A DNA stretch of 7,538 nucleotides from Bacillota bacterium (lineage in GTDB: Bacteria > Bacillota > Clostridia > Christensenellales > Pumilibacteraceae), in contig WQSV01000064.1 in assembly GCA_009787685.1 (NCBI GenBank), positions 1-7,538 of the forward strand. The letters run 5' to 3'. Of the stretch, positions 1-6,043 are shown in pieces (position 1 is the first letter of the stretch; each line of letters opens with the position of its first letter). The notes under the pieces are model-generated. The model was not told the DNA's origin, searched no databases, and saw nothing but the letters and a program-made list of their open reading frames with translations. The position numbers and the translations under genes are program-made.

Positions 1-83
1 CTTATCCAAGTGTCGACGCTATAGGCTTGCATCGTCATTTCAAGACGAGCAACCATTTTTGACCACATTTCTTCGAGTGTCAT
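1..83 (-). CDS. dnaA: N-terminal fragment of a DnaA-like replication initiator (runs off the left edge)
   Basis: Reading leftward from the ATG at 83-81 gives 27 residues before the window ends, beginning MTLEEMWSKM and ending in a SVDTWI motif. Known of the family: DnaA domain I starts with a short helix carrying an LW or similar pair, an amphipathic helix (about ALxxIEKxLS), then a conserved S-F-x-T-W segment. The order W7, an amphipathic helix and S-V-D-T-W-I matches this. DnaA binds DnaA boxes at the replication origin and opens it; domain I recruits helicase and self-associates. The gene-free upstream region has tandem DnaA-box-like repeats, which fits dnaA autoregulation or an origin. 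There is no strong Shine-Dalgarno site (only GGAAA about 13 bases before the ATG). With 27 residues I cannot exclude another protein with a DnaA N-terminal domain. Confidence 0.6.
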   Translation of the reverse strand, partial: MTLEEMWSKMVARLEMTMQAYSVDTWI

Positions 84-95
84 GTTTGAATTTTT

Positions 96-125
96 TCCGA
101 TTGTTTATAATCCGATTGTTTATAA
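96..125 (-). repeat. Perfect 15-bp tandem repeat carrying two DnaA-box-like sites
   Basis: TCCGATTGTTTATAA occurs twice back to back (96-110 and 111-125) with no mismatch. On the minus strand each unit contains TTATAAACA (110-102 and 125-117), which fits the DnaA-box consensus TTATNCACA at eight of nine positions. The repeat ends 13 bp upstream of the dnaA-like start codon, where DnaA binding could repress its own gene. Confidence 0.5.
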
Positions 126-152
126 ATAGTTACTATTAACCAACCACAGAAA

Positions 153-195
153 CGATGTTGTTTTCCAAAATAAAATATTTTTGAAAGCAACATCG
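153..195. repeat. Long imperfect hairpin downstream of the Spo0A-like gene
   Basis: CGATGTTG at 153-160 pairs with CAACATCG at 188-195. The stem continues inward through a position that is G.U in a plus-strand RNA (161/187), four pairs (162-165 with 183-186), one mismatch and about six A/T pairs. On the minus strand, where the neighbouring genes lie, the G.U becomes a C-A mismatch and only a short TTT follows the stem, so it is a weak terminator candidate for the Spo0A-like gene. Its role is unclear; a DNA-level structure near the dnaA promoter is equally possible. Confidence 0.4.
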
Positions 196-229
196 TCACT
201 GAATCCAATTGCCATTATATTGCTTTCAA
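181..229. repeat. 10-bp perfect inverted repeat sharing an arm with the preceding hairpin
   Basis: TTGAAAGCAA (181-190) is repeated in inverted orientation as TTGCTTTCAA (220-229), with 29 bases between. The left arm is also part of the right arm of the 153-195 hairpin, so the two structures cannot form together in one strand. Confidence 0.4.
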
Positions 230-297
230 GTTTTCTAGAAGGACTAGTTTGAGTTGAAGAATTTGAGCTGAAAACAATTAATTACAGTTTGTTCGTT

Positions 298-834
298 CTA
301 TTTTTCAAATTTGCAGAAAACTGAACGATTGTGTTTTCTTGCTATTATGAATCTCTCAAGAACAAAAAAAAGAAATTTTGCGTTTGTTGGACGCTCTTCA
401 AAGAAAAATTTCATGTTAAAAACAGTATTAATTCGCGAGAAGCTTCCTTTTTTGACTGCTTTTTTCATTGATGTGATAATTGCTTGTTCGACTGCTTTAA
501 CAGTTGTGCTATAATTCATTGCACATCTTTCATAAATAACTTTTAGCATCATCGGAATTTCTTTCTCTTTCAAGTGCGTTGAAAGAATAAACCTCAAATA
601 GGAATATCCATCGTTATTCGCATCAAACCCAAGAGTGTCCAAAAAATTAATAACTGACATTTCAATATTATATTCATCAGAAAAACTGAGAAGCAAATCA
701 AACTCTTTGAATTCGCTCTTGTCAAGAAATGAATATTCCCTTGGAACATTTTGTGAAAGCGTTCCACTTGTCCAACACTTGTAGTTTGAAACTTTGAAAA
801 CATCTCTTTGATTTTCTTTTGTTTTTGATGCCAT
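298..834 (-). CDS. Receiver-less Spo0A-like protein: Spo0A C-terminal DNA-binding domain with a novel N-terminus
   Basis: A 178-residue protein whose residues about 57-168 align along the whole Spo0A effector domain: GYSYLR (76-81; B. subtilis GYLYLR), the STTVKAVEQAI helix (109-119; NTTASRVERAI), a G-x-x-x-x-I-x-x-x-F segment (130-139) and RPTNAKF (148-154; KPTNSEF). Known: Spo0A is the master regulator of sporulation, and this six-helix domain binds 0A boxes when the N-terminal receiver is phosphorylated. Seen here: no receiver. The first 56 residues are too short for one, show no acid pocket or DxxxxK layout, and I do not recognise them. In the recognition helix the residue equivalent to B. 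subtilis E213 is kept (E116), but R214 is Q117 and R217 is I120, so DNA specificity probably differs. The gene stands alone with its own promoter-like sequence; no Shine-Dalgarno precedes the ATG. It is probably not the organism's main Spo0A but a paralogue that cannot be switched by phosphorylation. Family assignment is strong by motif; function is inference. Confidence 0.8.
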   Translation of the reverse strand: MASKTKENQRDVFKVSNYKCWTSGTLSQNVPREYSFLDKSEFKEFDLLLSFSDEYNIEMSVINFLDTLGFDANNDGYSYLRFILSTHLKEKEIPMMLKVIYERCAMNYSTTVKAVEQAIITSMKKAVKKGSFSRINTVFNMKFFFEERPTNAKFLFFVLERFIIARKHNRSVFCKFEK

Positions 835-843
835 GATATTATT

Positions 844-872
844 AGGATAACACTATCTAATACTGCTGTCAA
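844..872 (-). promoter_or_regulatory. Candidate sigma-A promoter of the Spo0A-like gene, very close to its start
   Basis: On the minus strand a perfect -35 TTGACA (872-867) is followed after exactly 17 bases by TATCCT (849-844), four of six matches to TATAAT. Only nine bases separate this -10 from the ATG at 834, so transcription would begin about two bases before the start codon. No Shine-Dalgarno sequence is present. Confidence 0.5.
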
Positions 873-889
873 GCGATTATTTGCGTTTT

Positions 890-920
890 AAACGAGACAA
901 TATTTTTTGTCTCGTTTTTT
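890..920. terminator. Terminator-type hairpin between ligA and the Spo0A-like gene
   Basis: AAACGAGACAA (890-900) and TTGTCTCGTTT (907-917) form a perfect 11-bp stem with a 6-base loop. In the plus direction the stem runs into TTTTTT (915-920), a good intrinsic terminator tail. In the minus direction, where ligA lies upstream, the tail is only TTT followed by A's. It may act in both directions, ending the pcrA-ligA message weakly and blocking plus-strand transcription strongly. Confidence 0.65.
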
Positions 921-931
921 AGGGAAACACT

Positions 932-1090
932 TGATTAAATAATTAGAGAAAATTGGATTAGATAATTTAGCGCAAAATTGTCATAAAACGAAAATCATAT
1001 TGAAAATATTAACAAGTTTCTAGGGCAATTTTGCACTAAATTTAGATGATTCAATTTTTCGAATTTTATTTAACCAATTTTATTTAATCA
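932..1090. repeat. Large imperfect inverted repeat at the 3' end of ligA
   Basis: The inner arms AATTTAGCGCAAAATTG (964-980) and CAATTTTGCACTAAATT (1026-1042) are inverted copies over 17 bp with one mismatch, which becomes a G.U pair in minus-strand RNA. Similarity continues outward with mismatches and gaps (AAAATTG, AATT blocks) to TGATTAAATAA at 932-942 and its inverted copy at 1080-1090, the latter including the ligA stop codon. The sequence TTAGAT occurs at 958-963 and 1042-1047, just outside or overlapping the inner arms. It could be a decayed miniature mobile element or a 3' RNA structure of the pcrA-ligA message. Confidence 0.55.
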
Positions 1091-3054
1091 GTCTTTCCTA
1101 GGGTTTTTAGCATGTTTTCAAGTTCATCTTCACTAACGACCCTTTTTCCAAGCTTTCTCGCTTTCTCAAGCTTGGAGCCAGCGTTTTCTCCAACAATGAC
1201 AACATCAGTGTCTTTTGTGACAGCGGACTGAACAATACCTCCAAGTTCTTCAATTTGTTTTGCAATTAGCGTTCTAGATTGAGACAATGAACCTGTCAAA
1301 ACAACTCTCAAATCACTAAAAGGCGTTCCCTCTCTTCTTTTTTTCATCTCTGGATTAATTCCGTGCTTTTTCAACCTCTCAATTAATTCGGCGTTTTTTT
1401 GAAAAAATTCAACAATTGAAACAGCAACGATTTCCCCAATGTTTGGAATGGAAAGAAGTTCAACTGTTGTTGCATTTTTAAGTGCGTCAATTGATGAATA
1501 ATATTCCGCAAGATCTCTTGCCGTCTTTCTCCCAACATTGTCAATACCAAGAGCATTGATGTATTGAGGAAGTTGAACGGACTTGCTTTTTTCAATCGCT
1601 TCAACAAACTTGTTAATTTTTTTATCTTTAAATCCCTCAAGAATGCTAATGTCAAGAACAGTCAAATCATAAAGTTTGTCAAACGAATTGACTTTGAGTT
1701 TTTTAAAAAGTTGAATAACTGTTTTTTCGCTTATGCCCTCAATGTCCATGCATTCTTTTGAAGCAAAATGAATGAGTTTTCCATAGATTTGAGGCGGACA
1801 AAATTCTGAATTTAGACAGAACAAATGCACCCCTTTATGGACTAATTCTGCATTACATGCCACACATAGCATGGGTTTTTCAATGGTTTTAAGCGTTTTT
1901 TCGTCACTTCTATCATCTTCAACTGCACCCAAAATTTCAGGAATAACATCGTTTGAGCGACGAATAAAAACACGAGAGCCTAATAATATTTTTTTTCTCA
2001 AAATGTCGTCATAATTATTCAATGTCGCACGCTTAACAGTTGCCCCCGAGAGTTCAACTGGCTCAATATGCGCTAAAGGTGTCAACTTTCCAGTTCTTCC
2101 AACATTCCACTCAACATCTAAAATAACACTTGTTGTTTCTTGGGCTTCGAATTTAAAAGCCGTTGCCCAACGAGGAAATTTGTCGGTGTGACCCAACTCT
2201 TCACGAATTGAATTTTCATCAACTTTAACAACCATCCCATCAATTTCAAAATCCAATTCATCCCTTTTAACTTTCTCAATTTCTGCAACTATTTCATCAA
2301 TATTACTTGAGCGAAAGAGTGAATAGGTTTTGAAAAGATTGTCTTTTAAGAACTTGATTGACTCTTCTTGAGAAAAAATCTCAAACCCCTCAATGTGATT
2401 AATGTTGTAGAAAATAATATCGAGATTTCGAGACTTTGTGACCAATGGGTCAAGATTTCTAATCGCACCCGCCGCCCCATTTCTTGGGTTTTTCAGTGGC
2501 TCTTTTGCAGTTTCATTATAGCTCCTAAATGCACTCAAAGTCATTATTCCTTCGCCTTGAACCTCCACAGTGCCTTTAAAAGGAATCTTAATGGGAACAG
2601 ATGGAATAGTCCTTATTTGCGAAGTGACATTCTCGCCAGTCTCCCCATTTCCGCGAGTAGCAGCAGTGACGAGGTGCCCATCAACGTAAGTTAGACACAA
2701 ATTAATGCCATCAAGCTTGTGTTCAAGAGTGAAGAAAATTTCTTTTTCAAATTTCGATTTGATTTTTTCTGCCCACTCTTTTAATTCCTCAAAACTGTTG
2801 CACTTGTCCAGTGAATACAATCGACTCAAATGTTTGTGAGGCGAAAAGCCTTTCAAAATCTCTCCGCCAACTCTTTGCGTTGGCGATTCTTGCAAAACAA
2901 AACCATGCTCTTTTTCCAAAGAAACCAATTCATCATAGAGTGTGTCGAACTCTTTATCTGACACAACAGGTGCATCCATGACATAGTAGGCATGTGCATA
3001 TTTGTTAAGTTTTTCAACTAATTCCGTTATTTTTTTCTTTGCTATGTCTGACAT
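1084..3054 (-). CDS. ligA: NAD-dependent DNA ligase LigA
   Basis: This 656-residue protein joins nicks in duplex DNA during replication and repair, using NAD and releasing NMN and AMP. All domains are present in order: the NMN-binding Ia region with the YY..D..Y layout (residues 23-41); the adenylation domain with the nucleophile in HKLDG (K113) and the TRGNGETGENVT segment; the OB fold; a four-cysteine zinc finger (C397, C400, C413, C419); helix-hairpin-helix repeats (for example LGIDNVGRKTA and SIPNIGEIVA); and a C-terminal BRCT domain from about residue 580 (VVLTGSLSQSR ... ELGG). The length is normal for the family and nothing is missing. The ATG lies six bases after the pcrA stop, and its Shine-Dalgarno AGGTGA sits inside the end of pcrA 11 bases before the start, so translation is probably coupled. 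It is very likely essential as the replicative ligase. Confidence 0.98.
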   Translation of the reverse strand: MSDIAKKKITELVEKLNKYAHAYYVMDAPVVSDKEFDTLYDELVSLEKEHGFVLQESPTQRVGGEILKGFSPHKHLSRLYSLDKCNSFEELKEWAEKIKSKFEKEIFFTLEHKLDGINLCLTYVDGHLVTAATRGNGETGENVTSQIRTIPSVPIKIPFKGTVEVQGEGIMTLSAFRSYNETAKEPLKNPRNGAAGAIRNLDPLVTKSRNLDIIFYNINHIEGFEIFSQEESIKFLKDNLFKTYSLFRSSNIDEIVAEIEKVKRDELDFEIDGMVVKVDENSIREELGHTDKFPRWATAFKFEAQETTSVILDVEWNVGRTGKLTPLAHIEPVELSGATVKRATLNNYDDILRKKILLGSRVFIRRSNDVIPEILGAVEDDRSDEKTLKTIEKPMLCVACNAELVHKGVHLFCLNSEFCPPQIYGKLIHFASKECMDIEGISEKTVIQLFKKLKVNSFDKLYDLTVLDISILEGFKDKKINKFVEAIEKSKSVQLPQYINALGIDNVGRKTARDLAEYYSSIDALKNATTVELLSIPNIGEIVAVSIVEFFQKNAELIERLKKHGINPEMKKRREGTPFSDLRVVLTGSLSQSRTLIAKQIEELGGIVQSAVTKDTDVVIVGENAGSKLEKARKLGKRVVSEDELENMLKTLGKTD

Positions 3055-3060
3055 AATTAA

Positions 3061-5241
3061 CTAAATCACCTCGAGTGGTGCGTGGGCAAGCGACAAAACT
3101 AATTTCATTGACGGCTCGTTGAACTCAATTTCAGCATAAGGGTTAGTCTCCGTTCCCGAAACGGAAAGGATTGTCCCCTCTCCAAATTTTGCATGCCTAA
3201 CACGAGTTCCGATATTGAATTGTGAAACATCAATCTCTTTTGCAACAATAGGTTTATAGGCTGTTTGACGAATTGGAATCGTGTTTTGAGCAGGGCGATA
3301 TTGTTCACAGATTTTTGGCTTGTTTGCCAAAATCTTTAGTTCACTCAAAAATCTCGATGGCCTTGAAGGCTTTCTTACTCCATAAAGAAATCTTGAATCA
3401 CTTCCAGTCAAAAACAAATGCTCTTTGGCTCTTGTCATCGCAACATACATCAACCGTCTTTCTTCTTCAAGTTCCGACTTCTCTATTAATCTTTTTTCAT
3501 ATGGAAAAATACCATCTTCAAATCCAACAACAAAAACCGCCTTAAATTCCAATCCTTTCGCACTATGAATAGTTGCAATATTTACGCAATCTTGTCCATT
3601 CATTTCTTCCGTATCAGAATAGAGAGAAACATTTTGAAGGTATTCATTTATCCCTGCATTTTCATTCGATTTTTCAAAATCTTTCATTGAATTTATCAAT
3701 TCGCCTATATTTTTCTTTCTGCTTTCATCTTCAATTGAATCTGTAAAAACATTTTTTAAATCAAGAAGTTTTACTAAATAACGTGTTAAATGATACGGCT
3801 TGAGATCTTTTTCTTCAATTAAGCACTTAAAAATTTGTGACAAATTTGATAATTTTTTAATTAGTGATGTAGGCAAATCTTCATTTTCTTCAATATCACA
3901 AATAATATTAAATAAAGATTTATTCTCAATATGAGAGTAATTTCGAAGTTGCCTAACACTCACATCTCCTATTCCACGCTTTGGAAAATTGATAATGCGA
4001 AGAACAGCATCTTCATCATTTGGATTGACAAGACAACGCAAATAAGCCAAAACATCTTTGATTTCCTTTCTTTCATAGAATTTGAAACCACCGAAGATTT
4101 TGTGAGGAATAGCGTATTGAATGAACTTTTCCTCAAACGGACGAGTTAAAGAATTAAGGCGAACAAGGACTGCAAAATCGTTGTAGTTCAAATTATATTC
4201 ATTCATCAATTCTTTCATCTTTTTCAAAACAAAAAACGCTTCGTCAGATTCTGATGGAGAAGACATATATCGAACATCCGATCCTTCAGGATTTTCAGTA
4301 TACAATTTGACTTGCACTCCACTTGGAGTAGGTGTGTTTTTTGCAAACTCGTTTGCTTGTTCTAGTATTTTTTTTGTTGAGCGATAATTTTGATCTAACT
4401 GATATGTTTTTGCGTTTAAGTTAGGATCTTGAATAAAGCTTTTAACATTATCAACGCAAGCCCCACGCCACGAATAAATCATTTGATTTTCATCACCAAC
4501 CAACAAAACATTTCCATGAATGCTAGACAAAATTTTCACTAACTTGTATTGAATTAGATTGGTATCTTGAAACTCGTCAACATGTATATAGTGAAAACGA
4601 TTTGCATAATATTCACGAACTTCATCGTATGTTGAAAGCAATAAATATGCCTTATTTAAAAGATCATCAAAATCTAAAGCATTTGATTTTTTTAAATTTT
4701 CTTCATATGCAATGTAGACATCACGAACTTGCTCAATTCCCTCAACATGCAAATTTTCCTTATAATATTCTTCTGCCGAATATCCCTCAGATTTTGCCTT
4801 GCCTATATGAAAAATAATATCCTTTATTTCCTCTTTGTCAATTTCATTATCTTTCTCTTTAAGTATTCTCTTTATTTCTCTTTCTTTTTCATTTTCACCA
4901 TAAATGGAAAAATTTTCATCATAGTCAAGTTTTTTGCCAAATTTTCTCAAAAACCTCACACACATTCCATGAAAAGTTGATATCCAAACTCCAGATGTAT
5001 TCACACCCATATCTCGAACTCTTTCTTTCATTTCATTTGCTGTTTTATTCGTAAAAGTAATCGCTAAGATATTAAATCCGCTGACGCCCTTTTCTTTAAT
5101 TAAATAAGCAATTCTATGCGTAAGAACTCTTGTTTTGCCACTTCCAGCTCCAGCAGTAACAAACAATGCACCTTTTACTTTATCTTCATCTTGAACAACT
5201 GCCAACTGTTTTTTATTTAATTGTGATAAATCATAACTCAT
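3061..5241 (-). CDS. pcrA: ATP-dependent 3'-5' DNA helicase PcrA (UvrD/Rep family)
   Basis: This 726-residue superfamily 1A helicase unwinds DNA in repair, replication restart and removal of RecA or stalled RNA polymerase. Visible motifs: Q-motif glutamine Q12; Walker A AGAGSGKT (30-37); motif Ia TFTNKTANEM (62-71); Walker B VDEFQDTN (221-228); motif III VGDENQMIYSWRGA (248-261); motif IV QNYRS (284-288); motif V IHSAKGLEF (about 558-566); and motif VI VAMTRAKEH with its arginine finger R604. The C-terminal 52 residues (from about 675, FNIGTRVRHAKFGEG) match the Tudor-like RNA-polymerase-binding tail of PcrA, which favours PcrA over other paralogues. Motif III has ENQ where many members have DDQ or ADQ, a mild variant. 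It is followed by ligA in one transcript. No Shine-Dalgarno precedes the ATG; an extended -10 element ends only nine bases upstream. Confidence 0.97.
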   Translation of the reverse strand: MSYDLSQLNKKQLAVVQDEDKVKGALFVTAGAGSGKTRVLTHRIAYLIKEKGVSGFNILAITFTNKTANEMKERVRDMGVNTSGVWISTFHGMCVRFLRKFGKKLDYDENFSIYGENEKEREIKRILKEKDNEIDKEEIKDIIFHIGKAKSEGYSAEEYYKENLHVEGIEQVRDVYIAYEENLKKSNALDFDDLLNKAYLLLSTYDEVREYYANRFHYIHVDEFQDTNLIQYKLVKILSSIHGNVLLVGDENQMIYSWRGACVDNVKSFIQDPNLNAKTYQLDQNYRSTKKILEQANEFAKNTPTPSGVQVKLYTENPEGSDVRYMSSPSESDEAFFVLKKMKELMNEYNLNYNDFAVLVRLNSLTRPFEEKFIQYAIPHKIFGGFKFYERKEIKDVLAYLRCLVNPNDEDAVLRIINFPKRGIGDVSVRQLRNYSHIENKSLFNIICDIEENEDLPTSLIKKLSNLSQIFKCLIEEKDLKPYHLTRYLVKLLDLKNVFTDSIEDESRKKNIGELINSMKDFEKSNENAGINEYLQNVSLYSDTEEMNGQDCVNIATIHSAKGLEFKAVFVVGFEDGIFPYEKRLIEKSELEEERRLMYVAMTRAKEHLFLTGSDSRFLYGVRKPSRPSRFLSELKILANKPKICEQYRPAQNTIPIRQTAYKPIVAKEIDVSQFNIGTRVRHAKFGEGTILSVSGTETNPYAEIEFNEPSMKLVLSLAHAPLEVI

Positions 5242-5250
5242 TGTGCTTTT

Positions 5251-5279
5251 ATTTTAGCATATTCACAAAAAAAAAACAA
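5251..5279 (-). promoter_or_regulatory. Candidate extended -10 promoter for pcrA-ligA
   Basis: TGCTAAAAT on the minus strand (5259-5251) is an extended -10 element (TGn plus TAAAAT). A weak -35, TTGTTT (5279-5274), lies 17 bases upstream of the hexamer. Only nine bases separate the hexamer from the pcrA ATG, predicting a leader of two or three bases. The -35 overlaps the T-tract of the sigF terminator. Confidence 0.5.
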
Positions 5280-5313
5280 GAAAAAAGTGCCTAAACATAA
5301 ATTTTAGACACTT
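5267..5313 (-). terminator. Intrinsic terminator of the spoIIA operon
   Basis: In the minus-strand RNA, AAGUGUCUAAA (5313-5303) pairs with UUUAGGCACUU (5295-5285) in an 11-bp stem with one U.G pair and a 7-base loop, followed by T-rich sequence (5284-5278) and a further run of T's (5276-5267). The stem contains the sigF stop codon and its last codons. This separates the spoIIA operon from pcrA-ligA. Confidence 0.85.
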
Positions 5314-6023
5314 AATTCTGCCTTAATTTTTCCCAATATTTTCGCTTCAATTCTTGAAACTTGGACTTGGCTGACATTGAGAACTCTTGCAACTTCGCTT
5401 TGAGTTTTGTCTCGATAGTAACGAAGGATGATTATTTTCTTTTCTCGCTCCGTTAAGTCGTTGATAAGGTCTTTCAATATTAATTTGTCGAGGTCTTCCG
5501 CAGTGTCGGTTGCACATGCGACTTTGTCAATCAAGGATTGATTGTTTTCATCGTCTGTTTTGTCATAGAGTGAGAGTGGAAATTTTATGCTCTCAAGCGC
5601 AAAAACAACTTCTGATGACTCAATTTTGAAGTTCTTTGCAATCTCTTCGATTGAGGGACTTTTTGAATTTTCGTTCGAATAGCTTTCGATGAAATAGGAA
5701 ATTTTTCCAGCAAGTGATTTCGTTGAGCGCGAAACCTTGATGTAGCCATCGTCTCGCAAAAACCTCTTGACTTCCCCTGCTATCATCGGCACGGCATAGG
5801 TTGAAAATTTGACATCAAACTTGTCGGAAAAATTTTTAATCGCCTTCAAAAAACCAAGGCAACCGAGTTGATAGAGATCATCATATTCAACACCTTTGTT
5901 TTTGTAGCGCCGAATCACGCTTTTGATAAGCGGTGAGTTGGTCTCGACCAACTCACTTTTTGCGCTCTCGTCATTAGATTGCGCACGTTTTATTAATTCA
6001 AGTGTCTTTTCAGTTTCAGCCAA
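5304..6023 (-). CDS. sigF: RNA polymerase sigma-F, early forespore sporulation sigma factor
   Basis: This 239-residue sigma-70 family protein directs RNA polymerase to early forespore promoters. Region 2 is clear: PLIKSVIRRY, DDLYQLGCLGFLKA, and KFSTYAVPMIAGEVKRFLRDDG, nearly identical in pattern to B. subtilis sigma-F and sigma-G. Region 3 follows (IKVSRSTKSL). The C-terminal region 4 has LTEREKKIIILRYY and the helix-turn-helix TQSEVARVLNVSQVQVSRIE. Sigma-F and sigma-G are hard to separate by motif; the position directly after spoIIAA and spoIIAB decides for sigma-F. The start is TTG at 6023-6021, supported by AGGTGAG (6040-6034) 11 bases upstream; no ATG fits as well. It lies 20 bp after spoIIAB. 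Before polar septation it is expected to be held inactive by SpoIIAB. The final codons form part of the terminator. Confidence 0.95.
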   Translation of the reverse strand: MAETEKTLELIKRAQSNDESAKSELVETNSPLIKSVIRRYKNKGVEYDDLYQLGCLGFLKAIKNFSDKFDVKFSTYAVPMIAGEVKRFLRDDGYIKVSRSTKSLAGKISYFIESYSNENSKSPSIEEIAKNFKIESSEVVFALESIKFPLSLYDKTDDENNQSLIDKVACATDTAEDLDKLILKDLINDLTEREKKIIILRYYRDKTQSEVARVLNVSQVQVSRIEAKILGKIKAELSV

Positions 6024-6033
6024 TGTTATTTGT

Positions 6034-6040
6034 TCTCACC
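6034..6040 (-). promoter_or_regulatory. Ribosome binding site that fixes the TTG start of sigF
   Basis: AGGTGAG on the minus strand lies in the 20-bp gap after spoIIAB, 11 bases before the TTG start codon. The same core AGGTGA is used ahead of ligA. It is the main reason for accepting the non-ATG start. Confidence 0.75.
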
Positions 6041-6043
6041 TTT

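Larger units (their letters stand above)
84..297. other. Gene-free region upstream of the dnaA-like gene; possible autoregulatory or origin region
   Basis: No credible reading frame lies here. From left to right it holds a perfect 15-bp tandem repeat with DnaA-box-like sites (96-125), a 13-bp palindrome AATAGT-T-ACTATT (125-137), a long imperfect hairpin (153-195) and an inverted repeat sharing one arm with it (181-190 with 220-229). Regions just upstream of dnaA often contain DnaA boxes and are part of oriC in many Bacillota. I see only two or three candidate boxes and no dense cluster, so an origin is an inference; simple autoregulation of dnaA is equally possible. Confidence 0.4.
835..1083. 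other. Gene-free region between ligA and the Spo0A-like gene
   Basis: This 249-bp AT-rich stretch holds no credible gene. It contains a large imperfect inverted repeat just after the ligA stop, a compact terminator-type hairpin (890-920) and the promoter-like sequence for the Spo0A-like gene. The layout indicates that the pcrA-ligA transcript ends here and the Spo0A-like gene is a separate unit. Confidence 0.6.

Noticed and set aside
311..514. Plus-strand 67-residue frame inside the Spo0A-like gene
   Set aside because: It lies wholly opposite a gene with clear family motifs and shows no recognisable domain or ribosome binding site.
594..872. Minus-strand 92-residue frame overlapping the start of the Spo0A-like gene
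   Set aside because: It covers the same strand in another frame and overlaps most of the true gene's N-terminal half; no family motif is seen, and its start lies within the -35 element.
890..1083. Riboswitch or structured ncRNA in the ligA/Spo0A-like gap
   Set aside because: No known riboswitch core is recognisable; the pairing seen is accounted for by one terminator-type hairpin and one long imperfect palindrome.
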